Program-made: the position numbers and the translations under genes
Assembly (NCBI GenBank): GCA_937981575.1
Contig: CALJNR010000072.1
Span: 1-64,000, forward strand
Source of the DNA: an uncultured Clostridia bacterium
Lineage (GTDB): Bacteria; Bacillota; Clostridia; Lachnospirales; Cellulosilyticaceae
Direction: 5' to 3'
DNA: 64,000 nucleotides
Notes under the pieces: generated by a model
Told to the model about the DNA's origin: nothing
Databases searched by the model: none
What the model saw: the letters and a program-made list of their open reading frames with translations, nothing else
Part shown: piece by piece, positions 1-9,924 of the stretch
Numbering within the stretch: the first letter of the stretch is position 1
Layout: every line of letters begins with the position of its first letter

Positions 1-1
1 A

Positions 2-217
2 TCTTACAAAGAATCTATTCTTCCAGCATCCAAAACCAAAAGAGTAGCCGTAGAAGCTGCATCAAGCTTCGGCTGGCATAAATACACTGGTTTTGAAGGA
101 AAAGTTATTTCTATCGATACATTTGGTGAATCTGCACCAGCAGATATCATCTTTAAAAAACGTGGATTCACTACAGACAATGTTATTCAAACTGCTAAGA
201 GCATTCTTGGCCAATAA
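2..217 (+). CDS. tkt: Transketolase, C-terminal end (partial)
   Basis: The window opens inside a plus-strand frame whose last 71 residues match the C-terminal domain of transketolase: SFGWHKYTG, then FGESAPAD and a terminal QTAKSILGQ. Transketolase is the TPP-dependent enzyme of the non-oxidative pentose phosphate pathway. The position beside xylA and xylB fits, because xylulose 5-phosphate from those genes is its substrate. The 5' part is outside the window, so domain completeness and promoter cannot be judged. A perfect 12-bp hairpin follows the stop codon. Confidence 0.9.
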   Translation, partial: SYKESILPASKTKRVAVEAASSFGWHKYTGFEGKVISIDTFGESAPADIIFKKRGFTTDNVIQTAKSILGQ

Positions 218-257
218 ATGATTTCAAACATCTAAAGTAAAGGTTAATAAATCGCCA

Positions 258-308
258 AAAGAGCGCAAGAGACAAAGTATCTAGTATACCTTGCCGCTTG
301 CGCTCTTT
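258..308. terminator. Hairpin between convergent genes
   Basis: AAAGAGCGCAAG and CTTGCGCTCTTT form a perfect 12-bp stem between the transketolase end and the convergent lipoprotein gene. The flanks are only moderately T-rich, so it probably serves as a bidirectional terminator. Confidence 0.65.
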
Positions 309-367
309 CTAATTATTTACTAAACAGCAGCTGGCTGCATATAAGAAGCATTTCAAAATACATACTT

Positions 368-1249
368 CTACCAGTTAGAATCTAGCTTTATTTTCCATTC
401 ACCATTTTGTTGTTTACACCAGATAATAATATAATTCCCGTTCATCCCAGGAGCATGCCATGTACCTATCTCATAGGCAAGATCTGATTTAACCTGTATG
501 CAGATCGCCTTTTTAAGATCCACACTATAGCTTGCGTTATTCATATAGGAATACACAGCAGCCAGCGTTTTATAATCCTCATAAACTTCGCCCCTATTAT
601 AGTAAATAAAATCCTCTGCATATATCCCTTCAGCGAGGTCCATAGCAGAATGTTTATTAGCAAGCTCGATCCATTTATCTCTTGCTTTATCAATACCACT
701 ATCCCCGTCTGCCGCAGATGATAATTCTGCAACAGCTTCTAATTCACGTACCCATGCTCCTTCATTGTTATTCCATATTACAAGGTACTGATAAACTAAT
801 ACATCATTTGTTGTAAAATAACCTATTTCGTACACCATAGACTGATTTTCACTAAGCTGCATACGATAGACTGGATGAATAGCCTCTATCACGACCTTTT
901 CCTTTTTATTTAAATGGTATGTAGAAACAGCTTGTCTTCCTTTAATATATTTTTCTCTTTCTGGTAATAACAAAGCCTGCTCTGAATAAAAGTTTTCTAA
1001 TTCACTGCTCCTTAAGTTAAATTGATTAATCCATTCTTCGTTAATCTTATCAATTTCTGGAAGAATAGTGACTCTTGAAGGTTTTTCTATATTTACAGAT
1101 TGCGAGTTGTTTTTATCTTCGAGTAAAACACTCCCTACATCTTGCATCTGTTCCTTTGAATAATTCTCCTTGTTATTCATTGTACTACACCCCACTGACG
1201 CTATGCAAAGAATAAAAGCTTGAAATAAATAAAAATACTTCTTATACAT
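368..1249 (-). CDS. Lipoprotein with two NTF2/SnoaL-like repeats
   Basis: A 293-residue protein of unknown function. Residues 1-21 form a short signal peptide ending in a lipobox-like ASVGC, so Cys21 would be the lipidated residue and the protein sits on the outer face of the membrane. Two similar segments follow, about 65-170 and 185-290. Each has a helix followed by alternating strands and ends in W-containing motifs (IWNNNEGAWVRE, IWCKQQNGEWKIK), a pattern typical of NTF2-like (DUF4440/SnoaL) folds. The duplication is visible by eye; the fold is inferred. It is a single gene with no obvious partner. A ligand-binding or stress-related role is possible but not shown. Confidence 0.6.
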   Translation of the reverse strand: MYKKYFYLFQAFILCIASVGCSTMNNKENYSKEQMQDVGSVLLEDKNNSQSVNIEKPSRVTILPEIDKINEEWINQFNLRSSELENFYSEQALLLPEREKYIKGRQAVSTYHLNKKEKVVIEAIHPVYRMQLSENQSMVYEIGYFTTNDVLVYQYLVIWNNNEGAWVRELEAVAELSSAADGDSGIDKARDKWIELANKHSAMDLAEGIYAEDFIYYNRGEVYEDYKTLAAVYSYMNNASYSVDLKKAICIQVKSDLAYEIGTWHAPGMNGNYIIIWCKQQNGEWKIKLDSNW

Positions 1250-1447
1250 TATTACTCCTCCCCAGCTACTAAAAGTAAATCACTAAATATTTTTCTCCAT
1301 ACTTTATGAATAGCTTCTGTCATAGACCCTGTGTTTTCAAAAATCACTTTTATGCTTTGAATACAATTCTACGTTATCTTGCTTTTCCAAAACTTATACC
1401 ATTTAAGATAATTTATTTTATAATAACACCAAAAATATAGCAATAGC

Positions 1448-1490
1448 AAAAGTGGCTGCCAATCTTAAATTTACAGATCGGAGCCACTTT
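1448..1490 (-). terminator. Terminator after xylB
   Basis: The arms AAAGTGGCT and AGCCACTTT lie about 24 nt after the xylB stop, with TTTT following on the minus strand. This fits an intrinsic terminator ending the xylAB transcript. Confidence 0.7.
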
Positions 1491-1513
1491 AATAAATGCT
1501 TCAAGTGTTTTTA

Positions 1514-3010
1514 TTATAATGCCGCTAACTCTTGATAAATACCTTTTAACTGTCCATAACCCTTTTTAAATACTTGATAATACTTCTCATAAACCTTAGC
1601 ATCTTCTTCAGATGGCTTAACAGTCTTGCTTACCTTAATAAGCTTTTCGCAAGCCTCCTCTACAGTATTAAACAGGCCGCATCCAACTGCTGCTAAAATA
1701 CTTGCGCCATAAGCGGGTCCCTCTGAAGCCTCCACAATATTAAGCTCATAATTAAAAATAGAAGCTAATATTTCTACCCATAATTCATTTCTCACTCCGC
1801 CTCCGGTAATACGCATTTCTTCAATAGGAATCTGCATGTCTTTCAGAATTTCAAGTGAATCTCTTAATCCATAGCCTACCCCCTCCATAACTGCACGGGT
1901 CATATGCCCTCTTGTATGTGAAGGTTTAAGGCCAATAAATACCCCTGTAGCATTAACATCTGCATGAGGCGTTCTCTCCCCAGATAAGTATGGCAGGAAC
2001 AAAAGCCCTTCACTGCCGGCTGGGATCTTTGCTGCTTCATCCCTTAATACTTGATAAGGATTTTCTGCCACAATGTCTTTATTCACTTCTTCAACCCACC
2101 ATTGCAAGCTGTATGCTGCTGAAAGCATAACCCCCATTTGAGTAAACTTTCCGTTAGCATGATTAAAAGAGTGAAGTCTATTTGCTTTATCTACTTTATA
2201 TTCATTGGTAGAGGCAAAAACTACTCCTGATGTACCAAGTGCTACGCTCACAACTCCGCTTGCCACCGTTCCTGTACCCACAGCACCTACAGCCTGATCT
2301 CCGCCGCCTCCAATAACCTTTGCACCCCTACTTATGCCAAGCTGATCAGCTATATCTTTTTGAATAATTCCTGTTACTTCATAACAGTCATAAACTTCTG
2401 GGAGCCACTCCGGCTTGATAGATAAAATGTCCATCATTTCTTTTGACCATGTTTTGTTTTCTACATCAAAGAAAAGCGTACCCGCAGCATCTGAAACGTC
2501 AATTTTATAGTCTCCTGTTAAGCAGTATCTTAAGTAATCCTTTGGCAGCAGAATATGGGCAATCTTATTAAAGATTTCAGGTTCATTTTCTTTGACCCAC
2601 AAAACTTTAGGCCCTGTAAATCCTGATAAGGCAATGTTTCCAGTATACTTAGAAAGCTTATCTTGCCCAATCACTTCATTAAGGTAATCACACTGTTTTT
2701 GAGTTCTTCCGTCATTCCATAAGATAGAAGGCCTTAAGATATTACCTCCCTCATCTAAAATGACAAGTCCATGCATTTGTCCGCTAAAACTAATTCCTTC
2801 TATTTGATTACCAAGCGCTGAATTTCTAGAAATAATTTTTTTAATGGCATCTGTTGTTCCCTTCCACCAATCTTCTGGGTTTTGTTCACTCCATAGTGGT
2901 TTTGGAAAGCTAAGCGGATATTTTTCTGATGCACTGTCAACAATCGTTCCTTGCTTATCCATTACAATGACTTTAACTGAACTTGTTCCTAAATCTATCC
3001 CTAAATACAT
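1514..3010 (-). CDS. xylB: Xylulokinase
   Basis: Phosphorylates D-xylulose to xylulose 5-phosphate with ATP in the cytoplasm, feeding the pentose phosphate pathway. The 498-residue length is normal for FGGY-family xylulokinases. The N-terminus has the phosphate-binding IDLGTSSVK motif. The middle has the sugar-pocket stretch SFSGQMHGL and the Asp-containing GGGGDQAVGAVGTG. The C-terminal lobe has ITGGGVRNELW. The ATG is preceded by TAAGGAGG at good spacing. It lies 208 bp downstream of xylA, separated by a hairpin, so it is probably co-expressed at a reduced level. The identification is secure from the motifs and the xylA neighbour. Confidence 0.97.
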   Translation of the reverse strand: MYLGIDLGTSSVKVIVMDKQGTIVDSASEKYPLSFPKPLWSEQNPEDWWKGTTDAIKKIISRNSALGNQIEGISFSGQMHGLVILDEGGNILRPSILWNDGRTQKQCDYLNEVIGQDKLSKYTGNIALSGFTGPKVLWVKENEPEIFNKIAHILLPKDYLRYCLTGDYKIDVSDAAGTLFFDVENKTWSKEMMDILSIKPEWLPEVYDCYEVTGIIQKDIADQLGISRGAKVIGGGGDQAVGAVGTGTVASGVVSVALGTSGVVFASTNEYKVDKANRLHSFNHANGKFTQMGVMLSAAYSLQWWVEEVNKDIVAENPYQVLRDEAAKIPAGSEGLLFLPYLSGERTPHADVNATGVFIGLKPSHTRGHMTRAVMEGVGYGLRDSLEILKDMQIPIEEMRITGGGVRNELWVEILASIFNYELNIVEASEGPAYGASILAAVGCGLFNTVEEACEKLIKVSKTVKPSEEDAKVYEKYYQVFKKGYGQLKGIYQELAAL

Positions 3011-3162
3011 CTTTTAGTTCCTCCTTAATGTTTCATTTACATAAAGTCTATACATGTATTAGCCTTGTCTAACTTACGATAAGTAATTTATATTTTTTAA
3101 TAGTACTTACCCATCTGACTTTTGATCTAAAGCCCTATGTAAAGATTAAAGTCTAGATTAAC

Positions 3163-3195
3163 AGTAGAGGCAGGCACATATGACCTGCCTCTACT
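3163..3195 (-). terminator. Hairpin between xylA and xylB
   Basis: AGTAGAGGCAGG and CCTGCCTCTACT form a perfect 12-bp stem with a 9-nt loop, 24 nt past the xylA stop. No strong T-run follows on the minus strand. It may be a partial terminator or a 3'-end stabiliser that sets the xylA:xylB ratio. Confidence 0.55.
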
Positions 3196-3218
3196 GCTTG
3201 GATTTATAGAGTCACTAA

Positions 3219-4538
3219 TTATTTACTAAAGATATATTGATTAACGATAGATTCTAACATTTCTTGTCTTCCAGATTTCACTTTAATTTGATCGTTTGCC
3301 AGTGCATATTTTTCCAGCGTTTCAAAATCAACTTTTCCTTCTATAATATCTTTACCGATACCTTCATTAAATGTTGCATAACGATCATTTTTGAAGTTTT
3401 CAAGCACACCGTCTTCTATAAGTTTTAAAGCTACTTTGAAACCTTTTGCAAATGTATCCATACCTGCAATATAACCCAAGAAAATATCTTCTGGTTCAAA
3501 AGATGCTCTTCTTGGTTTAGAATCGAAGTTAAGTCCACCTTTGCCAAGACCGCCATTTTTAATGACTTCATACATAACAAGTGTAGCATCATAAATATTA
3601 GTTGGGAACTGGTCTGTATCCCATCCAAGGTTTGGATCTCCCATGTTTGCATCAATACTTCCTAATGCATCATTGATTCTTGCTAGGTGAATTTCATGTT
3701 CAAAAGTATGGCCTGCAAGTGTTGCATGGTTGGCTTCAATGTTAAGCTTAAATTCTTTTTCAAGGCTATATTTTCTTAAGAAACCAAGTACAGTCGCTGC
3801 ATCTGTATCATATTGGTGTTTTGTTGGTTCTTTTGGTTTTGGCTCGATAAGAAGTTCTCCAGTAAAACCAATTTTCTTCTTATAATCAACAGCCATTTTA
3901 AGGAATTTCGCGAAGTTTTCTTCTTCTAACTGCATATTGGTGTTAAGGAGTGTTTCATAACCTTCACGGCCACCCCAGAATACATAATTTTCTCCACCTA
4001 ATTGTTTTGTAACTTCCATTGCTTTTTTAACTTGTGCAGCTGCAAATGCATAAACATCTGCACTGGATGTAGTCGCTGCCCCATGCATAAAACGTGGATG
4101 TGAGAACATATTTGCAGTTCCCCATAATAACTTTTTGCCTGTTTCTTTCATAAGCTTTTCACAATATGCTGCAACTTCATCTAGAATAGCATTTGTTTCT
4201 GCTAAAGTTTTACCTTCTGGCGCAATATCTCTATCATGAAACGCAAAATAATCTATATCTAACTTTTCCATAAGTTCAAAACAAGCATCCATTTTAGCTT
4301 TTGCAAATTCTATAGAATCTGTAATACCAAGCCAAGGTCTTTCCATAGTGCCTTGTCCAAATGGATCAGATCCGCCTCCGCAAAGGGTATGCCAATAAGA
4401 AAGCGTAAACCTAAGATGCTCTTTCATTGTTTTGCCATTAATAACTTCATTCGGATTAAAATACTTAAATGCAAATGGATTTGTTGATGTTTCTCCTTCA
4501 TATTGTATCTTGTTTACATTTGGAAAATATTCTTTCAC
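3219..4538 (-). CDS. xylA: Xylose isomerase
   Basis: Interconverts D-xylose and D-xylulose, the first step of xylose use, in the cytoplasm with two divalent metal ions. Signature residues are present: the catalytic His in [12 protein letters not shown], the metal ligands in [15 protein letters not shown] and [11 protein letters not shown], and the second-site Asp in [17 protein letters not shown]. The length of 439 residues matches class II enzymes. A GTG at 4547 is in frame, but it overlaps the Shine-Dalgarno sequence. The GTG at 4538 has better spacing from GAAGG and is chosen here. It is the first gene of xylAB, directly behind a strong promoter and a phased A/T-tract array, and the ROK repressor gene lies upstream. 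Confidence 0.97.
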   Translation of the reverse strand: MKEYFPNVNKIQYEGETSTNPFAFKYFNPNEVINGKTMKEHLRFTLSYWHTLCGGGSDPFGQGTMERPWLGITDSIEFAKAKMDACFELMEKLDIDYFAFHDRDIAPEGKTLAETNAILDEVAAYCEKLMKETGKKLLWGTANMFSHPRFMHGAATTSSADVYAFAAAQVKKAMEVTKQLGGENYVFWGGREGYETLLNTNMQLEEENFAKFLKMAVDYKKKIGFTGELLIEPKPKEPTKHQYDTDAATVLGFLRKYSLEKEFKLNIEANHATLAGHTFEHEIHLARINDALGSIDANMGDPNLGWDTDQFPTNIYDATLVMYEVIKNGGLGKGGLNFDSKPRRASFEPEDIFLGYIAGMDTFAKGFKVALKLIEDGVLENFKNDRYATFNEGIGKDIIEGKVDFETLEKYALANDQIKVKSGRQEMLESIVNQYIFSK

Positions 4539-4577
4539 GACCGTCACCTTCTTTAAATTATTTTTAAATCTATCTTT

Positions 4578-4606
4578 ATTATATACCGATGAAAAATATT
4601 TTTCAA
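4578..4606 (-). promoter_or_regulatory. xylA promoter
   Basis: On the minus strand TTGAAA (4601-4606), a 17-bp spacer and TATAAT (4578-4583) make a near-consensus sigma-A promoter about 40 bp upstream of the xylA start. Confidence 0.8.
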
Positions 4607-4612
4607 TAGTAT

Positions 4613-4655
4613 TTTAAAATACTTTTTAAAATAACTTTAAAATATCTTTAAAATA
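4613..4655 (-). repeat. Four phased TTTAAAATA repeats upstream of xylA
   Basis: TTTAAAATA occurs at 4613, 4625, 4636 and 4647, so the spacing is 12, 11 and 11 bp, close to one helical turn. The array abuts the xylA -35 box. It could be an UP element or curved DNA, or a cooperative operator for the ROK repressor encoded next door. Confidence 0.6.
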
Positions 4656-4664
4656 AATTACATG

Positions 4665-5798
4665 CTACACAATAGCTGTAATTTCCTGGAATGCCATAAG
4701 CGCTGCTCCATATTTAGAAGCCTTATATCCAAGAGAAGAAAACTCAATTCTTCTATCTGACTTAAGCATACTGCAGATGTTGTTTGCCAGTGCTTCTTCC
4801 ATGAAAGGTTCTACTTGTTCTTGAAACTCACTCATCTGCCCTCCAATAATCACGCAGTCAGGATCAAAGATAAGAAATACATTATTTAATGTAACCACTA
4901 AATAATCTACATATTCTCTAAGAATTTCTTTTTGCTTAGGAATATCTGGATTATAGCTTTTAAACACTTCATCTAATGAGTTAAATTTATCTTCTAATAC
5001 GTTACTGAAGGATTTAATTAATGCCCGTGTAGATAAATAGGGCTCAACACATCCCTGATTTCCACAGTTACATGCCTTTCCTCCTTTTTGGATCACCATG
5101 TGTCCAATCTCTCCTGCCGCCTCACTGCTGCCTGTATAGTATCTTTTATCGACGATAATCCCTGCGCCTATCCCCTCTTTAATTGAAAGGTAAAAAGAAT
5201 TTTTATATTCTTTTGATACGCCTATTCTATTTTCAGCAAAAGCTGCAAGCCTAGCTTCATTTCCTACATAAATATTAACTTCTAACTCATCTCTTAGGGC
5301 CTCCAAACTTAAATTACCAATGCTTATATTCGGACCTTTTTTTATCAAAAGCTTTTCTTCTTCTACTAAGCCCGGATATGAAAGTCCTATTCCAATTATA
5401 TTCTCTTTTTGTAGCTTACATTCCTCTAAAATAGTATTAACTATTTCTTTTATTCTAGTTTCTAAATCATTATCTTTGTTCTCAATAGTTTTCTCTAAAA
5501 CTAACTCCAGCTTTAGATTCATTAAGCAATAATAAATAGAGTGGTTTTGAATATCAATCCCAATACTAAAATATCTATTATAATCAATATCTAAAAGTAT
5601 TGGTTTCCGCCCATAATCAACATCCTGAACACCTACTTCCTTTAATACACCTTCTTTTAAAAGCTTATTAACATTAGTAGTAACTGTCGGAATACTTATA
5701 TTCATCTGATCAGCAAGATCATATTTAGTCATAGCCCCTGCTTCACTGATCTTTGCTAAAATAACTTTTTCATTTTCACTTCTCTTTCGATTTGGCAA
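4665..5798 (-). CDS. xylR: ROK-family xylose repressor
   Basis: Predicted transcriptional repressor of the xylose genes; binding of xylose would release it from DNA. Residues 1-60 form a winged helix-turn-helix (ISEAGAMTKYDLADQMNIS). The rest is a ROK sugar-kinase-like domain with the signature EIGHMVIQKGGKACNCGNQG, including the zinc-binding Cys cluster. The frame can be extended to an ATG at 5828. However, the only good ribosome binding site (AAAGGAGGAAGGGAT) precedes a TTG at 5798, which is chosen and gives 377 residues. It sits immediately upstream of xylA in the same direction, the usual place for XylR. The ligand is inferred from context. Confidence 0.88.
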   Translation of the reverse strand: MPNRKRSENEKVILAKISEAGAMTKYDLADQMNISIPTVTTNVNKLLKEGVLKEVGVQDVDYGRKPILLDIDYNRYFSIGIDIQNHSIYYCLMNLKLELVLEKTIENKDNDLETRIKEIVNTILEECKLQKENIIGIGLSYPGLVEEEKLLIKKGPNISIGNLSLEALRDELEVNIYVGNEARLAAFAENRIGVSKEYKNSFYLSIKEGIGAGIIVDKRYYTGSSEAAGEIGHMVIQKGGKACNCGNQGCVEPYLSTRALIKSFSNVLEDKFNSLDEVFKSYNPDIPKQKEILREYVDYLVVTLNNVFLIFDPDCVIIGGQMSEFQEQVEPFMEEALANNICSMLKSDRRIEFSSLGYKASKYGAALMAFQEITAIV

Positions 5799-6177
5799 AT
5801 CCCTTCCTCCTTTTTTAGTTATTATCATCTGCTAACTTATGCAGCTAAATTATCGCATCGTGATTTAAGTTTACAATCTAAAGTTTCATATTTCAAGCAG
5901 TATTTATTTTTACAACCTATTTTAGAGTACAACTATTATCATTTTAAGTCCATTAGAAGTTCAATTTACAAACAAAATTTCTATCTTTACAAGCATAATT
6001 TTCATCTAATATCTATCTTCTTCATAGTTTTCCCATTTTACATGAATTAAAACATTCATTGGTCTTGCTCCCCTGTTTCAATTCTAACTAGCTACAAAAA
6101 ACATATCAAAAATAAAAGGTCATATTAAATAGTCAAACCTACCTTAACAAGCCAGCTGTTCTTCCTCATACTATGAC
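5799..6177. other. Gene-free stretch upstream of xylR
   Basis: About 380 bp of very AT-rich DNA. I see no convincing small gene and no clear sigma-A promoter. The xylR promoter should lie here but cannot be pinned down by eye. Confidence 0.5.
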
Positions 6178-6208
6178 AAAGAGGAAAGTACTTATGACTT
6201 TCCTCTTT
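6178..6208 (-). terminator. Terminator overlapping the stop of the membrane protein gene
   Basis: AAAGAGGAAAGT and ACTTTCCTCTTT form a perfect 12-bp stem with a 7-nt loop. The stem begins at the last base of the stop codon of the gene ending at 6208. Confidence 0.7.
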
Positions 6209-6663
6209 TAATATTTTTTACTCCAATAAATCTTTAGTACTGCTTTTACCGAAACTATAAAGACTAAAGTAACCAGCAATGTTAAGAAAATAAGTTCATT
6301 AAAAAATCCTGCAATAATAGCTGCCAATGCAACACCTATCATAATGATATACAGTGCGAGTCCACCTGTTTTCTGCTTAATCACCGTTAGGCGTTCATCA
6401 TGTTCCTCAATATATATCATTTTAAGAGCATCCTTATTTTTAAGGGCCTTTCTAAGTTTACTGCCATAAAAAAGAAGCGCACACTGCATTCCTAAAAAAA
6501 TGCCTAATTGAAACCCTTGAATAAAATCACTTATTTCCTGTCCACTTACCTTCACTAACTGGTCACCATTTAGAGCCAGTGTAATAATAATGATTGTAGC
6601 TACAGCACTAAGTCCTATTAGAAATTTTAACCTTACCGCGACAACCTCTTGAAATTTTTCCAT
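6208..6663 (-). CDS. Small four-helix membrane protein, partner of XRE regulator
   Basis: A 151-residue protein with about four hydrophobic segments (two before residue 70 and two in the C-terminal half) separated by a charged loop containing EEHDERLTVIKQKTGG. This layout is common in DUF-type membrane proteins encoded behind an XRE regulator. A longer in-frame start at 6705 would lie inside the regulator gene. The ATG at 6663 has GGAGGAG in front and starts 1 bp after the regulator's TGA, so the two genes are translationally coupled. Function unknown; such pairs are sometimes linked to membrane stress or antimicrobial response, but nothing here proves that. Confidence 0.7.
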   Translation of the reverse strand: MEKFQEVVAVRLKFLIGLSAVATIIIITLALNGDQLVKVSGQEISDFIQGFQLGIFLGMQCALLFYGSKLRKALKNKDALKMIYIEEHDERLTVIKQKTGGLALYIIMIGVALAAIIAGFFNELIFLTLLVTLVFIVSVKAVLKIYWSKKY

Positions 6664-6664
6664 T

Positions 6665-6871
6665 TCACATCTCCTCCACTTCTCCAAAATCAAATACCTC
6701 TTCAATTGCTAAATTAAAGTATTTCGCTATTTTATAGGCTAAAATCAACGACGCTACATATTTTTCATTCTCTAAAGATGTAATCGTTTGTCTTGTAACC
6801 CCCACTGCTAATGCAAGTTCTTCCTGACTAATTTTGTTTTTCTTCCTAAGCTCTTGAATTCTTGATTTCAT
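6665..6871 (-). CDS. XRE-family transcriptional regulator (YozG-like)
   Basis: A 68-residue single-domain Cro/CI helix-turn-helix protein. The recognition region EELALAVGVTRQTITSLEN is typical, and the C-terminal VFDFGEVEEM is the usual tail of the small YozG-like group. It forms an operon with the membrane protein gene 1 bp downstream. A perfect 7-bp-arm palindrome overlaps the -10 box of its promoter, which suggests autorepression. Confidence 0.9.
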   Translation of the reverse strand: MKSRIQELRKKNKISQEELALAVGVTRQTITSLENEKYVASLILAYKIAKYFNLAIEEVFDFGEVEEM

Positions 6872-6989
6872 ATACTCCTCCTCACTTATCCATTTTCGCT
6901 GCCTATAACCTGTTTATTTTTTGTATATCTTTCTTTGCATGTTTTTTCATAACTTAGTCCGAATTTTTGTATAGTTCGCTTTACTTTTT

Positions 6990-7019
6990 TAGCATAGTAT
7001 GCTATACAATTTTTGTCAA
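6990..7019 (-). promoter_or_regulatory. XRE operon promoter with palindromic operator
   Basis: On the minus strand TTGACA (7014-7019), 17 bp and TATGCT (6991-6996) form the promoter. TAGCATA-G-TATGCTA (6990-7004) is a perfect palindrome covering the -10, so a bound dimer would block RNA polymerase. Confidence 0.65.
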
Positions 7020-7039
7020 GCAAACTTTGCACAAATGAA

Positions 7040-7100
7040 TAAAAATTAAGGTCATAAAGCTGAATATCTTTGGAATATCAGCCTATGACCTTAATTTTTA
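7040..7100 (-). terminator. Terminator of the dnaX-ybaB-recR operon
   Basis: A long inverted repeat with arms of 17 perfectly paired bases (TAAAAATTAAGGTCATA) and a partly paired inner stem. The outer arm ends in T-rich sequence on the minus strand. It separates recR from the XRE promoter. Confidence 0.8.
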
Positions 7101-7206
7101 TCAAATATTTTTATTGAACAACTGCATGTTAAAAGAATAGACATGAAAATACCTAAGTAAGGGATTGCATTCTTTTACGCAAATACCCTTTTCCTCTAAT
7201 AAAATC

Positions 7207-7809
7207 CTACATCTCTCTTCTTCCTTGAAGCGCCCTAGATAAAGTGACTTCATCCACGTATTCTAAATCCCCTCCTACAGGGACTCCGTGAGCAATACGG
7301 GTTGTCTTGATACCAAGTGGTTTTAGAAGCTTGCTGATATACATCGCAGTAGCCTCTCCCTCTATATTAGGATTTGTTGCTAGAATAATCTCTTCAACTT
7401 CTTCTTTTTGTATTCTCTCTAACAATTCCTTAATCTTTATATCACTTGGCCCTACTCCCATAAGCGGTGAAATAGCCCCATGGAGAATATGATAAAGCCC
7501 TTTATACTCTTTGGTCTTTTCATATGCAGCCATGTCTCTTGAGTCTTCTACCACCATGATCTGACGATTGGCTCTTTTTTCGTCTCTGCATATTGGGCAA
7601 AGCTTACTATCTGTTATTGTAGAACACTTTTCACAGTACTTAATATTCTGTTTGGCATTTACTAGAGTATCTGCAAGTTTTTGAACCTTTTCAGCCGGCA
7701 GACTAATAATATGAAAAGCCAGCCTCTGAGCTGATTTGCTTCCTATCCCAGGAAGACGTGATAATTCCTCAATAAGTGCTACCATTTTATCGCCATAATA
7801 GCCGCTCAC
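7207..7809 (-). CDS. recR: Recombination mediator RecR
   Basis: Works with RecF and RecO in loading RecA at gapped DNA. All family parts are present in 200 residues: the helix-hairpin-helix [18 protein letters not shown], the four-Cys zinc finger (CEKC and CPIC, about residues 57-72), and the Toprim core [12 protein letters not shown]. The start is GTG at 7809, and its first base is the last base of the ybaB stop, so the genes are coupled. The dnaX-ybaB-recR order is conserved in Firmicutes and confirms the call. Confidence 0.98.
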   Translation of the reverse strand: MSGYYGDKMVALIEELSRLPGIGSKSAQRLAFHIISLPAEKVQKLADTLVNAKQNIKYCEKCSTITDSKLCPICRDEKRANRQIMVVEDSRDMAAYEKTKEYKGLYHILHGAISPLMGVGPSDIKIKELLERIQKEEVEEIILATNPNIEGEATAMYISKLLKPLGIKTTRIAHGVPVGGDLEYVDEVTLSRALQGRREM

Positions 7810-8141
7810 TAGAATAAACCTCCGGTTGGAAGTCCTCCTGTAACTTTAGACATTTCTTTTTGCGAAAATTCTTCTGCCTGACGAATAGCCTCATTAACAG
7901 CTGCTAGTACTAAATCCTCTAATGTCTCAATATCATCTGGGTCAACTACCTCTTCTTTAATTTTGATAGCCTTGACTTCTTTTTTCCCGGTAACGGTAAC
8001 TTCTACCATACCGCCTCCTGCTGAAGCAGTAATTATTTTTTCTTCAAGAAGTGCTTGTGTTTCCTCCATTTGTTTTTGCATTTTTTGTGCTTGTTTCATA
8101 AGCTGATTCATATTAGGCATACCGCCACCAAAATTTTTCAT
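7809..8141 (-). CDS. ybaB: YbaB/EbfC nucleoid-associated protein
   Basis: A 110-residue DNA-binding protein of the YbaB/EbfC family. It has the Met/Gln-rich N-terminal helix ([17 protein letters not shown]), the central strand segment [20 protein letters not shown], and a Gly-rich tail. It is between dnaX (11-bp gap) and recR (1-bp overlap) in the classical operon. Its exact role is not settled in the family; it binds DNA as a dimer. Confidence 0.96.
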   Translation of the reverse strand: MKNFGGGMPNMNQLMKQAQKMQKQMEETQALLEEKIITASAGGGMVEVTVTGKKEVKAIKIKEEVVDPDDIETLEDLVLAAVNEAIRQAEEFSQKEMSKVTGGLPTGGLF

Positions 8142-8152
8142 TTTTATTCCTC

Positions 8153-9766
8153 CTAATTTTTAACTTGTATATTAAAGTTTATTTTAGCAGCTACATTTTG
8201 TATGACTGCTGATATATCTTTTATATCATCCGTTTGTTCTGGATGTGATCCATAAACTTCTATGCATTTAGCTGCATAGTCGTCAGCATGGATAGGTTTT
8301 ACTCTTACCTCTTTGCCAGCTTCTTCATTGATAGCTTTTTTAAGTTCTTCAAGATGTGCATTTACAAGTACATCCATGCCATTCTTATAAACTATATAAA
8401 AGATATCTTCTTCCACAAAACCTGCTTCTGCTGTTTCAAAGATGGACCAAGCAGCTTTTCCAAGCTTAGATTTAATCTCAGGCCACTTTTTGATGAGTTC
8501 TCTAACCTCTTCTGGAACTGCCTTAGGCAGCCTTTGTGGGACAACTTCTTTTAAAGGCGTCCTTTGAAGCTCTTCCGGCATGCTGTAAGCTGCCTTCACA
8601 CCTTCTTTTTCAAGCTGTTCGAGTTTCTGCTCTAAAAACTGCATTTTAGCTAATAGGCTTTCTTTCGAACTGTCCATCTGCACCTTAGTCAGCTTAAGGA
8701 CTGCTATCTCTAAAAGTATTCTAGGGGAGATTGCATTTCTAAGTTCATATTCCAGTTCACCAAAATGTTTAATATAACGCATCAGTTCTTGGGCACTCAC
8801 AGCCTCAGCCTGCTCTATAAGCCTGTTAATGTATTCTTGGCTATAGTCTAACACACCTTGAGCGCCATTTGTAGTCTTAGCTACCAATAAATTACGGCAA
8901 TGTTCCAAAAGATCACTGGCGAACTGCCGGATGCTTCGCCCTAACCTATTTACCGCCACGCAGAGTTCCAATGCTTTTTGCGTATTTTGCGCTGTTACAG
9001 CATCAATCATCTCAAATAATACACTGCTGTCTACAGCACCTACAAGATAAAGTATTTTATCCATAGTAATCGTTTCATCAAAGTAAAAGGAGATGCTTTG
9101 TTCAAGAAGACTCAGGGCATCTCTCATCCCTCCATCTGCAAGCCTTGCAATATAGCTTAGTGCTTGATCTTCAATATCTATCTTTTCTTTTTGCATATAT
9201 TCTGCAAGGCGATCCTCTATTTCTTTAGCCGATAACCTCTTAAAATCAAACCTCTGACATCTAGATAAAATAGTAACTGGTATTTTCTGCGGGTCTGTAG
9301 TAGCTAATATAAAAATCACATGGGCAGGCGGCTCTTCTAAGGTTTTAAGAAGCGCATTAAATGCTCCTGTTGAAAGCATATGTACCTCATCAATAATATA
9401 AACCTTATATTTGCCCACAGCTGGCGTATATTTAACTTCTTCGTTGATCTCTCTGATGTTATCTACCCCATTATGCGAAGCTGCATCCATCTCAATAATA
9501 TTAATCGAAGACCCTTCCTGCACCTTTTTGCAGGCACTGCATATGCTGCAAGCAGATCCATTTACAGGTTCCTCGCAGTTAACTGCTCGGGCAAAAATTT
9601 TAGCAATAGAAGTTTTCCCCGTTCCCCGGCTTCCACAAAATAAATAAGCATGGGCAACACGGTTTGAACTAATTTGATTTTTTAGTGTTCTCACAATGTG
9701 CTCTTGTCCAACAACATCATCAAATGTATTGGGTCTATATTTTCTATATAAAGCTAAGTAACTCAT
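8153..9766 (-). CDS. dnaX: DNA polymerase III subunit gamma/tau
   Basis: Clamp-loader ATPase of the replicative polymerase. The 537 residues contain Walker [10 protein letters not shown] at about 45, a zinc module [16 protein letters not shown], Walker B IIDEVHML, sensor-type SRCQRFDF, and the gamma/tau domain III helices. The C-terminal part (after about 360) is a shorter, variable tau-like tail. It is the first gene of dnaX-ybaB-recR. I do not see a clear slippery heptamer with a stem-loop for gamma production. Confidence 0.97.
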   Translation of the reverse strand: MSYLALYRKYRPNTFDDVVGQEHIVRTLKNQISSNRVAHAYLFCGSRGTGKTSIAKIFARAVNCEEPVNGSACSICSACKKVQEGSSINIIEMDAASHNGVDNIREINEEVKYTPAVGKYKVYIIDEVHMLSTGAFNALLKTLEEPPAHVIFILATTDPQKIPVTILSRCQRFDFKRLSAKEIEDRLAEYMQKEKIDIEDQALSYIARLADGGMRDALSLLEQSISFYFDETITMDKILYLVGAVDSSVLFEMIDAVTAQNTQKALELCVAVNRLGRSIRQFASDLLEHCRNLLVAKTTNGAQGVLDYSQEYINRLIEQAEAVSAQELMRYIKHFGELEYELRNAISPRILLEIAVLKLTKVQMDSSKESLLAKMQFLEQKLEQLEKEGVKAAYSMPEELQRTPLKEVVPQRLPKAVPEEVRELIKKWPEIKSKLGKAAWSIFETAEAGFVEEDIFYIVYKNGMDVLVNAHLEELKKAINEEAGKEVRVKPIHADDYAAKCIEVYGSHPEQTDDIKDISAVIQNVAAKINFNIQVKN

Positions 9767-9924
9767 GTTTTTCCCCTTCTGCAGATACTCTCTTTTGCTT
9801 AACCACTATCAAGTATTATACCACAAAACAGGAAATCCTAACACATGTTTATCATTTAAAAAGTCTCTGTTCCCAGCTTCTTGGTGATTGGATTTTTTAA
9901 ATACCTGAACCCTTTCTATTGTAT

